This document shows, piece by piece, positions 1 to 9,900 of a stretch of DNA of 64,000 nucleotides. The notes under the pieces are model-generated. The model saw only the letters and a list, made by a program, of their open reading frames with translations, searched no databases and was not told where the DNA came from. A program made the translations under genes and the position numbers. Positions within the stretch are counted from its first letter, which is position 1, and each line of letters begins with the position of its first letter. This stretch comes from Nitrososphaeraceae archaeon. GTDB lineage: Archaea; Thermoproteota; Nitrososphaeria; Nitrososphaerales; Nitrososphaeraceae. The stretch lies in assembly GCA_031316115.1 (NCBI GenBank), contig JALDRC010000004.1:62001-126000 (forward strand), in the 5' to 3' direction.

Positions 1-755
1 CAATTATGCTTTTAATTACCTCTTTTATCATATTCTCAAATCAAATAGCAGGAACATATTCTCCAAACATTCTTTTAATACAGGAGAAGACAGTTTCTAC
101 AATCCATCCTTATCCATAGCTGACGCTATCTTTCCATTAACAAGATCAATTATCTGCATCTTCACAATCTTGTTTCTAAGATAATGATTGGTCTTTCTAC
201 ATCTCGAATTCTTTCTTACCTTTATTGCTGGCTTGATATTGTTAAATGATAGAAACTGGAATATTTTGTTGTTATCGTATGAACCATCTGCGATAGTCGT
301 ATCTATTTCTTTATTCTGCTTTATTGTGATATCTTCTATCAGTTTAGGAAATAATCTTCCATCATGTACTTTTTCACTGGTTACAAGTAATGACATTATT
401 CTCTTACTTTTGATATCTCCAGCAACATGTATCTTTAGATAACCTCTCTTGACATTCCATTTATGTCGTATCAATTCTCCTCTGTTTTAACTTTAATACC
501 AGTTGCATCAATTGCAATTACAAAATTATCGTTATTTATAATGGATTTATCATCACAAATTTTGATATTTAATTTGTTAATTCTTCTACAGATCCTACTA
601 TATTCTGGAATAGATGGTAATGTATTTGATGCATGTTTCCTTATTACGCCTTCAGTCTGTCTATATGGTAAATGAAAATATGCTTTCATGTTTCCAAGGG
701 ATATGATAAATGAATCTGGATAAACAAATATTAGACCTTTCTTGTATTTATTCAT
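1..755 (-). pseudogene. IS5-type transposase, frameshifted
   Basis: DDE transposase of the IS5 / DDE_Tnp_1 type in three frames. The N-terminal part (471-755) ends just after the first catalytic Asp (AIDATG). The middle part (97-474) carries the conserved RHKW...GYLKIHV stretch and the second Asp (IADGSYD). The C-terminal part (below about 100) reads WIVETVFSCIKRMFGEYV with the catalytic Glu. A one-base shift near 471-480 restores the usual RGE(L)IRHKW junction, and another shift lies near 100. All three acidic residues are still readable, so decay is recent, but no single frame can make the enzyme. The element runs off the left edge of the window. Confidence 0.8.
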
Positions 756-880
756 CTTTTATAATTCAATAGTCCAATTATCAATAACATCAAAATTAAG
801 TAATATTTCTCCTCTTTTTACCAGTGATTCATTGTATTTGTTCGAGTTCACATAATATGACTACAATGAGTTAGCTAAAT
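1..880 (-). mobile_element. IS5-family element, partial and decayed
   Basis: Mobile element carrying the frameshifted transposase at 1-755. Its 5' non-coding part extends to about 880, because 797-880 resembles 50676-50760, where another remnant of the same element lies. The left end is outside the window and I could not define the terminal repeats or a target duplication. Confidence 0.55.
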
Positions 881-1102
881 GTATTAGCAATGATGAATTA
901 CGCAACAAAGCAAATATCGCAACAACTTTATTAAAAACAAACACTAGGCATATGAAGTTTAATAATATACAATACATATTATGCGTACTATTTACTCATG
1001 TGGATTGTAAAATCTTGTTATCAATATTTTTCAAATCCTGAGATTAACTTTGTTTACTGTCATTTAAATAGTTTAAACACTTAGAAAATCAAGTTTTACA
1101 TT
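756..1102. other. Intergenic region upstream of cupredoxin gene
   Basis: The left part is probably the 5' end of the IS5-type remnant. The rest is AT-rich and holds no supportable gene. The right end should contain the promoter of the cupredoxin gene. Confidence 0.5.
1063..1070 (+). promoter_or_regulatory. Possible TATA box for the cupredoxin gene
   Basis: TTTAAATA lies about 33 bases before the ATG at 1103. That suits an archaeal TATA box with a very short leader. In such AT-rich DNA similar strings arise by chance, so this is weak evidence. Confidence 0.3.
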
Positions 1103-1621
1103 ATGAATAAGCGAAACAAAACACTCAGTAAGAAATATCAGAAAAAATTTCCGAAAATAAGAATAGTACTTTTAGGAATAATTCTCACAATTGGAGCTTT
1201 GATAGTGTATGGTGGAATTAATTCTTTAAAATCTTCTAACGGCAATTATTTTTCATCACCTCCAAGAAATATTTTTCTAAAAGCGTTATACTCTCCAACT
1301 CATGGATACGCATATACTAGTCAATCAACTGGTACTGCTAAGATATTAAACAGTGGTGCAGGTGCAAATAGCGGTAGTGGACCAACACACGGTCCTACGC
1401 TGACAATGAATAAAGGAAGAACTTTAGCAATTCATTTAATAAACGAAGATACGGGAAAACATTCCAATCATAATTTAAACATAGATGAATTTAATGTTCA
1501 TACGAAAGATTTAGGATACTTTCAAAGTCAAACAGTAACCTTTACTGCAAACAAAACTGGAACATTTGATTATTATTGTAGTATTCATCCTGAAATGACG
1601 GGTAAATTAATAGTGGACTAA
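1103..1621 (+). CDS. Membrane-anchored cupredoxin (type 1 blue copper protein)
   Basis: Predicted electron-transfer protein outside the cell membrane. A Lys/Arg-rich N-terminus (1-20) is followed by one membrane helix at about 21-41, a low-complexity linker, and a cupredoxin fold at about 75-172. The copper ligands are visible: His near 123 (SNHNLN), then Cys159, His162 and Met165 in YYCSIHPEM. Spacing Cys-x2-His-x2-Met is typical of plastocyanin-like small copper proteins, which ammonia-oxidising archaea use in place of cytochrome c (established for the group). The partner oxidase or donor cannot be told from this locus. The gene stands alone, and a second, larger cupredoxin lies at 57234. 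Confidence 0.85.
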   Translation: MNKRNKTLSKKYQKKFPKIRIVLLGIILTIGALIVYGGINSLKSSNGNYFSSPPRNIFLKALYSPTHGYAYTSQSTGTAKILNSGAGANSGSGPTHGPTLTMNKGRTLAIHLINEDTGKHSNHNLNIDEFNVHTKDLGYFQSQTVTFTANKTGTFDYYCSIHPEMTGKLIVD

Positions 1622-1659
1622 ACAAACCAAAATGCAGATAAATAATGCATTTCTAATAA

Positions 1660-2064
1660 ATGCGATGTAGGATGGAAATGGATCGAAATAATATTCTGTC
1701 AATATTAGATGGGTTTATTGAGCAGATAGATAAAATTAGAAAATTTCTTATAGGTGTTTCAATTTCCTCATTAATCCTTGCACCAATAGCAATTTCATTA
1801 GCCTCTTTCTTATTTACTCATCCATCATTCTTTAAGGTTTTGGAAGCAGAAAATGAGTTTGGATTAGGACTTATTTTTTTTATATCCATTGTTTTAGTCG
1901 TATCTATTTTACTTTTTATTGTTGGGATTATACAATATAAACGAATTAGTTCATGGCATAAAAAATATTTGATTTATAAAAAAGAACGAGATGACCGAGA
2001 TAGGTATATTTCTGAGAGATTTAATTGGAAAGCAGACAAAAGCGATGATGAATCGAAACAATAG
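1660..2064 (+). CDS. Hypothetical protein with two membrane helices
   Basis: 134-residue membrane protein, family not recognised. Two hydrophobic helices at about 30-53 and 70-92 form a hairpin, with a charged C-terminal tail (RDDRDRYISERFNWKADK) probably in the cytoplasm. It begins 38 bases after the cupredoxin on the same strand, so co-transcription is possible. In-frame ATGs at 1660, 1672 and 1678 are all possible starts; the last gives MDRNNILSILDG. Confidence 0.6.
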   Translation: MRCRMEMDRNNILSILDGFIEQIDKIRKFLIGVSISSLILAPIAISLASFLFTHPSFFKVLEAENEFGLGLIFFISIVLVVSILLFIVGIIQYKRISSWHKKYLIYKKERDDRDRYISERFNWKADKSDDESKQ

Positions 2065-2105
2065 TATTTTTACGTCTTTTCTATTTTTTTTATAACAATT
2101 TACTT

Positions 2106-2387
2106 TTATTTTCTCGGGAAAAATTTTTCATATGGTCCTAGGATTTTCGAGTAAAATTCTAACCCTTCAGGTGTTATCTTATAATATATTATCTGTTTTT
2201 TTCCTATAAATTTTTGTGTTTTTTCAATAAAATTATTTTGTTCTAACTCATCAAATATTTCTTTATGTTTTGTTAGGTTTAATCTACAATACAAAAGGAT
2301 AGATGATTGATTGATTTCTCCATACTCGATCAATTTAGTAAGGATGTCAATAATCAAATACACTCTATCTCTCTGCAATAACTTCAA
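2106..2387 (-). CDS. Winged-helix DNA-binding protein
   Basis: 93-residue protein with the layout of a small archaeal winged-helix regulator: helix 1 (RVYLIIDILTKLIEYG), a helix-turn-helix (SILLYCRLNLTKHKEIFDEL), a wing with Lys/Gln/Tyr strands (KKQIIYYKITPEGLEF) and a C-terminal helix. The phrase ITPEG followed by an aromatic segment is typical of the PadR/HTH_45-like families. Probably a transcription factor. Target unknown. It converges on the 1660-2064 gene and has no partner on its own strand. Confidence 0.65.
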   Translation of the reverse strand: MKLLQRDRVYLIIDILTKLIEYGEINQSSILLYCRLNLTKHKEIFDELEQNNFIEKTQKFIGKKQIIYYKITPEGLEFYSKILGPYEKFFPRK

Positions 2388-3585
2388 ATTTTATTTATAA
2401 TTGAAATCTTAAAAGGATTATTATGATATTTCAAGCATTATTTGATCAAACTTAATACTCTATTTAGTTTCGATTTTTCAAATAAATCAAATACTTTTTA
2501 AAAAATAAAGATATGGAGTATCATTAGAATATATTCAGAACTTTATATTTCTATTATGATAATTTAACAAATATTCAGTGTATGAAAAACAAATTTACTA
2601 TCGATCTTTGGTTAAGGATCCTTATTTTATTGCTGAATTATGATGTAGACTCAAAGATTTGATACTTAGTAAAAGTGAGTATGAAAATTTAGAAGTGAAT
2701 TTTTTCATAAAAAAACCTATGATTTTATTTTATAACAGCCATTTCAAATAAATTTTCTATTGCTTTTACAATATTATTTAAAGTTTATGGTGGAAAAATA
2801 CAAAAGACTTAAATTTGCTGAATACTTTCCCATTAGTATCATGAAGTAGACTATCTTAGCCTTTATGCATTTTAAATTAATAAAACTGCTGTTATCATAA
2901 AAAAAGTATTACTTTGTGAAGCAAATGTCCATTCCCGATAGTGAGCTAATTCCGTATTGTAATACTGTATAATTATTATAAATATCAATAAATCACTTGT
3001 TAAACGAATGGAGTATTTTACTTGCTTATTTTAATCAGCAATTGGAATATGAATTAGAATAGATGAATCAATGTAAATGGAAAATAGGATATTATAAAAT
3101 CCAGTTACTATATTTTTAAATTGTAAAAATGAAGCATTTTTCATTAATCCTATAGATAAAAAGACGTGGTACTGACACACAGTTCAAATACATTTTTTCA
3201 ATTATCCTCGGATTATGCCAGGATATTTAAAATAAACAACACATTTAAAATTGTGTATTATCCCACCACATGTGTTACACTCCTATTAAACACTTGTATT
3301 GTTGTCATTTAATTCAATGAGATGTGTACTCTTTGTTATTTTATTACTGTATGAATTGCTCATGTCTCGTGAATCTGGGTCATTCCATATCATATTAGTT
3401 ATGCCGTTTTCTTTAACACCGATTAACAAGTTGTAAATCATCCCCATTGGATAAATATCATTAGAAATAGAATAATATCATTAAGATGAATTACTGACTC
3501 CAATTTCTGTTTTCTTTAATTCAATTAGAAAATGAATACAATATTTATCAGAATTTTTTTATTCATAACATAACAAAAACGTGAT
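2388..3585. other. 1.2-kb gene-poor stretch
   Basis: Very AT-rich. A short frame from 2581 (starting MKNKFTIDLW) resembles the start of a winged-helix domain but stops after about 24 codons. I see no other supportable gene, RNA or repeat. Confidence 0.45.
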
Positions 3586-4020
3586 TTACCAGCCAGCTAT
3601 ATTTTTTTGGCCTATGATTTTGGAGGGTTTTATTTTAAAAAGTAGTTCCCCTTCTGAACTGTTTCTCTTGCCATAAAGTTCTGCTTTATCATTACCCATA
3701 TATCTTGCAGCTATTTTTGTGCCCCATTTCAAAAGTTCCTCTGGCAAATCATTGAATATATTCGCCACTCCATAAATAGTGACAAAAGAAAAAGGAGGAT
3801 TTTGGTCATCTACACATAAGCTGACTCTATTATCACGTTGTATATTTTTTGCTTTTAGGGATTTGTAATATGTGGTAAAAATAATATTATCTTCATTATC
3901 TAATGTAAACCATATCGGAACTAGATGGGAGGTTCCATCCTTGTTTATTGTTCCTAATTTACCCGTAAAAGTTCCATGAAGAAGAAAAATACGAATTTCT
4001 TCCCTCGTCATTTGTTTCAT
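3586..4020 (-). CDS. Pyridoxamine-phosphate-oxidase-fold F420/flavin-dependent oxidoreductase
   Basis: 144-residue split-barrel protein. It shows the usual order: N-terminal helix, GKLGTINKDGTSHLVPIWF, the strand IIFTT followed by SLKAKNIQRDNRVSLCVDD, and FVTIYGVANI. This matches the PPOX-class F420-dependent enzymes (Rv1155-like), small dimers that reduce cofactors or xenobiotics with F420H2 or FMN. F420 use is inferred from the family and from the fact that these archaea make F420. Substrate unknown. A second PPOX-fold protein lies at 39052. The gene stands alone. Confidence 0.8.
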   Translation of the reverse strand: MKQMTREEIRIFLLHGTFTGKLGTINKDGTSHLVPIWFTLDNEDNIIFTTYYKSLKAKNIQRDNRVSLCVDDQNPPFSFVTIYGVANIFNDLPEELLKWGTKIAARYMGNDKAELYGKRNSSEGELLFKIKPSKIIGQKNIAGW

Positions 4021-4150
4021 ATAATGGTGATGTAGATAATGACATAAGATTATTACTAGTATTTAAATTACCTGATAAAATACCTAAAAAAATTATGGAA
4101 GGATAGTTACAGTTAATAATTGAATGAATTGATTTCAATGAGATTTTAAT

Positions 4151-4620
4151 TCAAGAATCTTCATGTATAATTTCCATTTGTTTGACCTTCTGCTATTACC
4201 TCCTATCGCTTTCCAGTTCTGCTCTTTTCCTTAACTATGGTTTGTTTCCTAATTCAGGTATAGTTGGTAATACTCTATTCATACATTTATGAGATAGTGA
4301 CTCTTCCACATTGTTATAAAATACTGTAGAAGAGTAAGAGTTACAGTTGTATGCAATAAAAGTACTATTGAATTGTAATGTATTTATCACACTGGCCTTT
4401 ACTTCAAAGCTTTCCCCTATATTGAATTTAGCGAGTTAAGTTTATTTTTTAAGTATAATTCCTGTAACTAGTTTATTTGCTAAATCATCTAGATTTGAAA
4501 TCCCTGAATTCTTATAAGACTCGATAAATTAGGGAAGGATATCAACATTGCAAAGATATTGCTATCATGAGACAATAGTGTAATTTGAAATGTTCCACTG
4601 TAGTTTAGAAACTGCTCTGA
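4151..4620 (-). pseudogene. Decayed gene of unknown function with six in-frame stops
   Basis: Reading the minus strand, a protein-like frame runs from about residue string IESYKNSGISNLDDLANKL through GESFEVKASVINTLQ to HKCMNRVLPTIPELGNKP and ends at a TGA at 4151-4153. It is broken by TAA four times and TAG twice; one pair stands together just before a Gln codon (RR, TAA, TAG, CAG). An upstream piece (FLNYSGTFQITLLSHDSN) lies in another frame, so there is also a frameshift near 4530. The family is not recognised. No frame can give a full product. Confidence 0.5.
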
Positions 4621-5242
4621 TTAAATAAAATTTATTGTATTTTTATATAATTTTTTAAATGTATAATAATTGCAAACAAAATATTTGAAATAAAAATTTG
4701 TTAAAAAAGGTTATTTTATCGGATTTTGTCCTATTTGTGTTTTTAAATGAAAGATTATTAAATTAAATTAAATTTAGCTCCTGAAAAGTTAAAGAATAAT
4801 TATAATAACTATAGAGATCCTTTTTATCAACCACTAGAAGATGAATAATATTCAAGAATATTACTAACTATATCTAGATCAAAACTTTAAATTATTGAAA
4901 TTTAGAATTTATAATTTCCATCTGACTTATGCACAGAAAGATATAAAATCTTCATGATAAGAAGAATTTAAAAATACTTAAGATCAGTTAAATCTATCTA
5001 GATATACTTGTTTGTATCTAAGAATAGTGTAAAATATTTAATATACTGCAAACCTCCTTAAATTAGTTAATATCTAGTTTATATTTTTAGCAATTTAATA
5101 ACTCTTATCAAAGAGTAAATAATCTCATATAATATGTATTTTTTCTATGTTTCAAAAATATAAAATATTTTCTGCTAGAAAATCAAATAAGCAATCTTTG
5201 GAAGAATTTAAGTGTTGGATAAATGCGTGATGAAGTGATAGA
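4621..5242. other. Intergenic AT-rich stretch
   Basis: Nothing supportable as gene or RNA in either strand. Confidence 0.45.
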
Positions 5243-5551
5243 TTAATCCCCGCCCTTGATAGGATTATCAACTAATAAATTCACCCCTTGTCGCACTTCC
5301 TGGATATTCATTGTAATATTTGAAGCTATATCTATTGCATTTTCATTGTTTCCTGATTTTATTGCCTGAACTAATTCATTCAATTTATTTGTAGTGTTAT
5401 CTAATATATTGGAAATCTGTAAATAAACATTAGACTCTTCTTCTCCACCAGAAATAACTTGTCCAAAAGATTCTTTTGCCAACAAAAATGTACTGCTTGA
5501 AAGAACTATAGAACTAATTACAAATAGGAAGATAAAATGTATGTATTTCAT
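5243..5551 (-). CDS. Small secreted helical protein
   Basis: 102 residues with a clear export signal: MKYIHF, a hydrophobic core (IFLFVISSIVLSSSTFLLA) and a likely cleavage site near KESFGQ. The mature part is short, polar and predicted helical (LDNTTNKLNELVQAIKSGNN then IASNITMNIQEVRQG). Nitrososphaeria carry many such small secreted orphans. Function unknown. The gene stands alone. Confidence 0.65.
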   Translation of the reverse strand: MKYIHFIFLFVISSIVLSSSTFLLAKESFGQVISGGEEESNVYLQISNILDNTTNKLNELVQAIKSGNNENAIDIASNITMNIQEVRQGVNLLVDNPIKGGD

Positions 5552-5669
5552 TAACCTAAATGATAATTACTATTATTTAAAATAAGTGGTAGAGATTTTA
5601 GCAGATTCTTTAGATTAAAAATAATCTTACTAGTTCAACAGTTTTATAATATCTCAAAAATGTAAGATA

Positions 5670-6386
5670 AAGAACTTATAATTTATACATCAAAAAATAT
5701 AAGAACATTCTATTTATAATATGAAAATTTAACCTGAAAGATATAGAACATCTAACTAAATCGTATAATATTCTCTTTATCTATGCTATCTTGGTTTGAG
5801 TTTGAGGAACAATGACGACCATATTATTATTTAGGGATTAGAATAAAAATATATTTCTGTTTGAAATTTGATACAAAAGTTTTTTCTGTTAGATCAATAA
5901 AAGGAAACGAGTAAGCGTCTTTGCTATAGTTGAAACTATAATTCAGAGTGGTAAGCAACATTTCTGCTTATGGATATGTATCGAACTACTTCATAGATCA
6001 GGGCTTGGTATCTACATATGCAAAGATAGAAACACGTTTGTAGCAGAGAATTTTATCCGATCTCTTGTATCCAAATCTGCAAAACATGTTGTGTACACAG
6101 AAGGTGATACTTGGTATCCATAAGCATGTAACTTTTACATCTCAAACATAGATTACATTCACCATTGGAAAAAAGTTTGATTGAAAGAGTAATGCAGTAT
6201 TTTAAGGATAGAACAGAATGTTTTGATGAGTACTATTCTTGTGTCAAGAAGAGTAAAAACAATTGTGATCTGCAACATGTATACAATTGGATTAAACTAT
6301 TCAGTTATTCTAATAATACGATTCAAGAATCAGAAGCACAATCATATTCAGAATTGGAGGTGAATAAGTAGTAAGTTAACACATCC
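5670..6386 (+). mobile_element. IS6-family-like element, decayed copy 1
   Basis: Homologous along its length to the copies at 22799, 28039 and 46621. The start of the transposase (ATTCTCTTTATCTATGCTAT) aligns with the clear start in copies 2 and 3. The right end (GTTAACACATCC at 6375-6386) matches the degenerate terminal repeat. The left edge is estimated from the common length of about 722-724 bp and is not directly visible. This is the most diverged copy. Confidence 0.6.
5772..6371 (+). pseudogene. IS6-like transposase remnant, copy 1
   Basis: Fragments of the DDE transposase in several frames: CIELLHRSGLGIYI, FIRSLVSKSAKHVVYTEGDT around the second acidic position, then an in-frame TAA where the other copies have an acidic or Gln codon. 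The last part (6165-6371) reads LIERVMQYFKDRTECFDEYY, which contains the catalytic Glu region. It cannot give an active enzyme. Confidence 0.65.
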
Positions 6387-6611
6387 AAATTCAACAAATA
6401 ACTAAAATTGACTTTAGGACAAGCAATAATCCAAAAAAATCAGTACTTTATCCTTACCGTAGTCATAAATCAGTTCAAAATATGAACAGAACACTAAGTT
6501 GTATTAGAATTAATTCATTGGAGGAATTGATTTGTTGATCAATGATTTGGATTATAGAATATAATTATATCATTATTTATATATTCAGAAACCGTTAATT
6601 TATTATTTATA

Positions 6612-7451
6612 ATGACAAATAAAGATTCAAAGAGAATAGATAAGAATATAGAAGATACGAAGACAAATAGCGATTCTTTTCTATTACTTACACAATATAG
6701 TTCTGAAGCCTCCAAATTAATAAAATCATTTACAAAAAATTTTGTTTTTATCATACTAATTTTATCTGTAATTGCGGTACTTACAATTATTGATTTATTG
6801 AAGGATTTAGCTTTATTCAATATTCTCTCTGATACAACAACCGATGTTATAATAATTGTAGTAGCAATTTCTCTGATTCTATTCAGTATTTTAGTAGCTA
6901 GACCTTTATTTCGAACACGAAGAATACTGGCAAGATGGTCTAACCTCTTTGATCAAAACTCGATTAGAACTGGCATAATACTTTCAATAAATGACAAGAC
7001 TAAAGAAGAAATTTTGGTAGCATTATCAGAAACTATTGAACAAATTGCAACGCCACTACAAAATTATTTGGCCAAATCTGATTGTTCTGAATTCTACAAT
7101 GTCAGTATAGACGATACAATATTTGATATTTTGATAGATGGAGCAACAATCAAGGATATAGATTCAGTGGCTTTAAAAAATACTATTAGTGATTATGGAA
7201 GTGTATTAATTAAAATTGAAGAGAACACGATTAACAAAGATAGTACTCAAAAGTTTATACACTCTTTGAAAAATTATAAAAAACGAGGCAGGAAAATTGG
7301 TTTAGCGATTTTAATTGGAGAATCTGTTATTCAGGAAAGTTATGATTTCATTAATAAATCCAAAGATAAAATTACTGAGGAGAATATAATTCTAATAGAA
7401 AAACCTTCGAGAAATTCTGATTTAATGAATTTAAACAAAGTGTTGAATTAA
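6612..7451 (+). CDS. Hypothetical membrane protein with large cytoplasmic domain
   Basis: 279 residues, family not recognised. The N-terminus is hydrophilic (1-35). Two membrane helices lie at about 43-63 and 76-97, followed by a basic stop-transfer (RPLFRTRRILARW). The C-terminal 170 residues are soluble and mixed alpha/beta, with YGSVLIKIEE and RKIGLAILIGES as probable core strands. The gene meets the winged-helix gene at 7448 tail to tail with a 4-base overlap. The alternation of strands in the C-terminal part made me consider a nuclease-like fold, but no catalytic signature is visible. Confidence 0.65.
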   Translation: MTNKDSKRIDKNIEDTKTNSDSFLLLTQYSSEASKLIKSFTKNFVFIILILSVIAVLTIIDLLKDLALFNILSDTTTDVIIIVVAISLILFSILVARPLFRTRRILARWSNLFDQNSIRTGIILSINDKTKEEILVALSETIEQIATPLQNYLAKSDCSEFYNVSIDDTIFDILIDGATIKDIDSVALKNTISDYGSVLIKIEENTINKDSTQKFIHSLKNYKKRGRKIGLAILIGESVIQESYDFINKSKDKITEENIILIEKPSRNSDLMNLNKVLN

Positions 7452-7759
7452 GCTATATTTTCATTATTCATATTCCTAACAAATACTAAAAATTCATTAA
7501 TCCATTTCACATATGCATCAAATCCTTTTTCAGTAATTGTATAAAATTTAGTATTAGAAGTATTTATGGAATTTATATATCCATTTTCTTCTAATTTATT
7601 TAAAATCATAGCAATTCTGTCTGGACGTTGCTGTTTTATACTTATAATTTTTGTCATTATATGATATTTACTTACAGGGGTTTGTTTGGAATACAAGGAA
7701 AGATATTCTATTATTGATAACATTGTATACTCAGATGAGAATCTCTTAGACTTTTCCAA
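7448..7759 (-). CDS. Winged-helix transcription regulator
   Basis: 103 residues. Helix 1 (YTMLSIIEYLSLYS), a turn with SKYHIMTKI, a recognition-type helix (RPDRIAMILNKLEENGYI), a wing (SNTKFYTITEKG) and a C-terminal helix. This is the compact archaeal wHTH form; KLEENGYI...YTITEKG is diagnostic of the fold. Its target is unknown. The 3' end overlaps the 3' end of the membrane-protein gene by four bases, so the two are convergent. Confidence 0.7.
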   Translation of the reverse strand: MEKSKRFSSEYTMLSIIEYLSLYSKQTPVSKYHIMTKIISIKQQRPDRIAMILNKLEENGYINSINTSNTKFYTITEKGFDAYVKWINEFLVFVRNMNNENIA

Positions 7760-7864
7760 ACAATAGATCTAACTTTATAAAGGAAATAAGAAGTTATATT
7801 ATGTTTATGTATCGATTAAAATATGTGTGAATTTGATCTAAGGCGGAATTAACTTGCTTAGTAT

Positions 7865-8314
7865 CTAGATTTTCCTTATAACCTCCAGCTGTTTTTTATC
7901 CATTTTAATTTTATAGATTAAATATCCAGAGATAGCAACTATAATACCTTGAAGTATTTTTGTAATGAGATCATATTTACCGATATAATATTCTATACCT
8001 ATCATAGGAACTCCAACTGTACGAGATAATGCATATGTTATTATTAGTATTGTAGAAATTGTTATTAAAACAACATAAGGTAATATATTATCTGTTTTTT
8101 TTACTAAAATCCATCCTAATAGACCTAAATAGATTAAACCCGAACCGGCAAATAATGCAATCTCAACTTGAAGTTCTGGTATTTCACTTTCTAATCCAGC
8201 TTCAGCAAACTCTATCAAATGTGTATATTCATTGGAGGCTAAAATAAAATATATAGTCAAAGTTGACAGAGTTATTGCCGCAAGGAAAATAATTACAATA
8301 TGTATTGGCTTCAT
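7865..8314 (-). CDS. Hypothetical protein with four membrane helices
   Basis: 149-residue polytopic membrane protein. Hydrophobic segments lie at about 4-25, 50-70, 79-98 and 117-137, with a conserved-looking loop (SRTVGVPMIGIEYYIGKYD) between the last two. The first loop is acidic and faces outward if the N-terminus is inside. I do not recognise the family. It is on the same strand as the winged-helix gene 105 bases downstream, so joint expression is possible. Confidence 0.6.
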   Translation of the reverse strand: MKPIHIVIIFLAAITLSTLTIYFILASNEYTHLIEFAEAGLESEIPELQVEIALFAGSGLIYLGLLGWILVKKTDNILPYVVLITISTILIITYALSRTVGVPMIGIEYYIGKYDLITKILQGIIVAISGYLIYKIKMDKKQLEVIRKI

Positions 8315-8474
8315 TTTCTTGATTTGTTATAATAAAATAGAATAAAAATATTAATATAACAAAATTGTGGTGACTACTAACTAAGTTCCAAGATCATTTT
8401 TATAGAATCTTTTTATCTGAAAATATAATTATAAAATCAACTACAACTATAAAAAGGCCTATGGTAACGATATC

Positions 8475-8777
8475 CTAATTATTCAAAATCTTCATAATTT
8501 TAATGTCTTGTTTATTATGTTTAAGTGATGCTTGAAAATTGTCTTTGCTTATCATTTTAATTGCTTTTTCTATTCGTTTTTCTGCATCCGTTGCTTACTC
8601 ATTCTCTTCTATTTTATTTTCTATTCGTTATTCTACTCTAGAAAAATTCTATTTCGCATCTTTATCCTGATTTTCCAATAAGGTAAATGTTTGATCCGTA
8701 ATATTCAGTGAGATAGTAAATCCATTTTGTAGAGCATAGACGTACTAATTGGTAAACAAAACTACTATGATTAACAT
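8475..8777 (-). pseudogene. Secreted-protein pseudogene with four in-frame stops
   Basis: A 101-codon frame starting MLIIVVLFTN (export signal) is open apart from TAG, TAG, TAA and TAA. The readable parts (YVYALQNGFTISLNITDQ, RIENKIEENE, RIEKAIKMISKDNFQ) look like a small secreted coiled-coil protein. No frameshift is needed to read it from end to end. All four stops sit where Gln would fit, e.g. between EENE and ATDAEK. It cannot be translated in full by the standard code. Confidence 0.55.
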
Positions 8778-9154
8778 GGGTAAAGTTCTATTTTGAAGTA
8801 TTTTTTTTATTTTATAATTAATTAAGTTATGCTCATATATTGTCTTTATCTCGAATTTATAACCAAATTATTTTTTATTATTACCTTTTTTAGAAGCAAA
8901 TCCAAGATATAGGAGTGTATTTCTTGTTATGAAAATGTAATGGCATAATATATAGTAATTTTCAATAATTGTTACATGATGATAAAGAATAAAATAATAG
9001 ATCCAAAGCAAGTTTAGATTGTCAAAGTTAAAATTATCAAATGGGAATTTAATAAATTACAATAAAAAACAATTAACTAATAGTTTTTTTCTGTAATCGA
9101 TAACATAGTATAATCATATTTATAAGTTACTTAAATTTATACTTTAGTAAACAG

Positions 9155-9403
9155 ATGACATTACTTAAAAAATATATTCCTAATCGAAAATTATGTAAAC
9201 CTTCTCTCATATCATTAATAATAACAAGAGTTCATATATACAAAAAAATCATGGATCAGAATAATAATAATCAACTTGAAAAAATCAATTATGACCACTC
9301 AAAACAAGAATTCAATTACATATGGGCAACTCAGGATATAGATAGTAAAGAATTCTATAAAAAAATAAAAATCGATGAAATTTTTATTTCAAAATCTGGA
9401 TGA
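9155..9403 (+). CDS. Small hypothetical protein
   Basis: An 82-codon frame. The internal ATG at 9251 (MDQNNNNQLEKINYDHSKQ) may be the better start, giving 51 residues that end in KIKIDEIFISKSG. The upstream 32 residues are basic and less protein-like. No family recognised and no partner gene. It may be a real orphan or chance coding. Confidence 0.3.
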   Translation: MTLLKKYIPNRKLCKPSLISLIITRVHIYKKIMDQNNNNQLEKINYDHSKQEFNYIWATQDIDSKEFYKKIKIDEIFISKSG

Positions 9404-9900
9404 TTATTCTGCTAGTGGTTGAATATTTAGATCACCTTTGCACATTACAGGATTTAATTCTAAAATAAAATAGGATTCAATAATTATATATTGTGTTTAT
9501 AAATCAACTCTAATATCTGAAAATATTTAGAACTTTATTTTCATAAATGATCTATATGAATTTTTAATATAGAGTTAAATATGTTCTTGTTACTTCAATA
9601 GTATAACATTTATTATTTCCATAGTTTAAGTGAATATATGATATTATTGTAAATACAAATAAGAATCTGGATATTTTTAAGATTAATGATTTTTTGTTAA
9701 TTTATTTCTAGTTGTGTAATTCCCATTTTTGTCATCTCTTTCTTCTCGACATCATAGTATGTTATTTGGAATAAATCCCAGCAAATAAATTCATTAAAAT
9801 AGGATATACTATATTTAGCAAAGAAAAAATAAATAGAATATGATATTGATTTACATTATTTCTGAGCAGATAGAATATATTATTAGGTAAAAAACTATAA
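9404..9900. other. Intergenic region between two convergent genes
   Basis: AT-rich. A frame on the minus strand (9762-9953) is mostly a shadow at the 3' end of the NHL gene. I see no supportable gene. Confidence 0.45.

Noticed and set aside
3160-3220. tRNA-like string with GTTCAAAT
   Set aside because: No flanking stem or acceptor arm can be drawn.
6612-7451. Restriction-nuclease-like fold in the C-terminal domain
   Set aside because: No PD-(D/E)xK signature could be placed.
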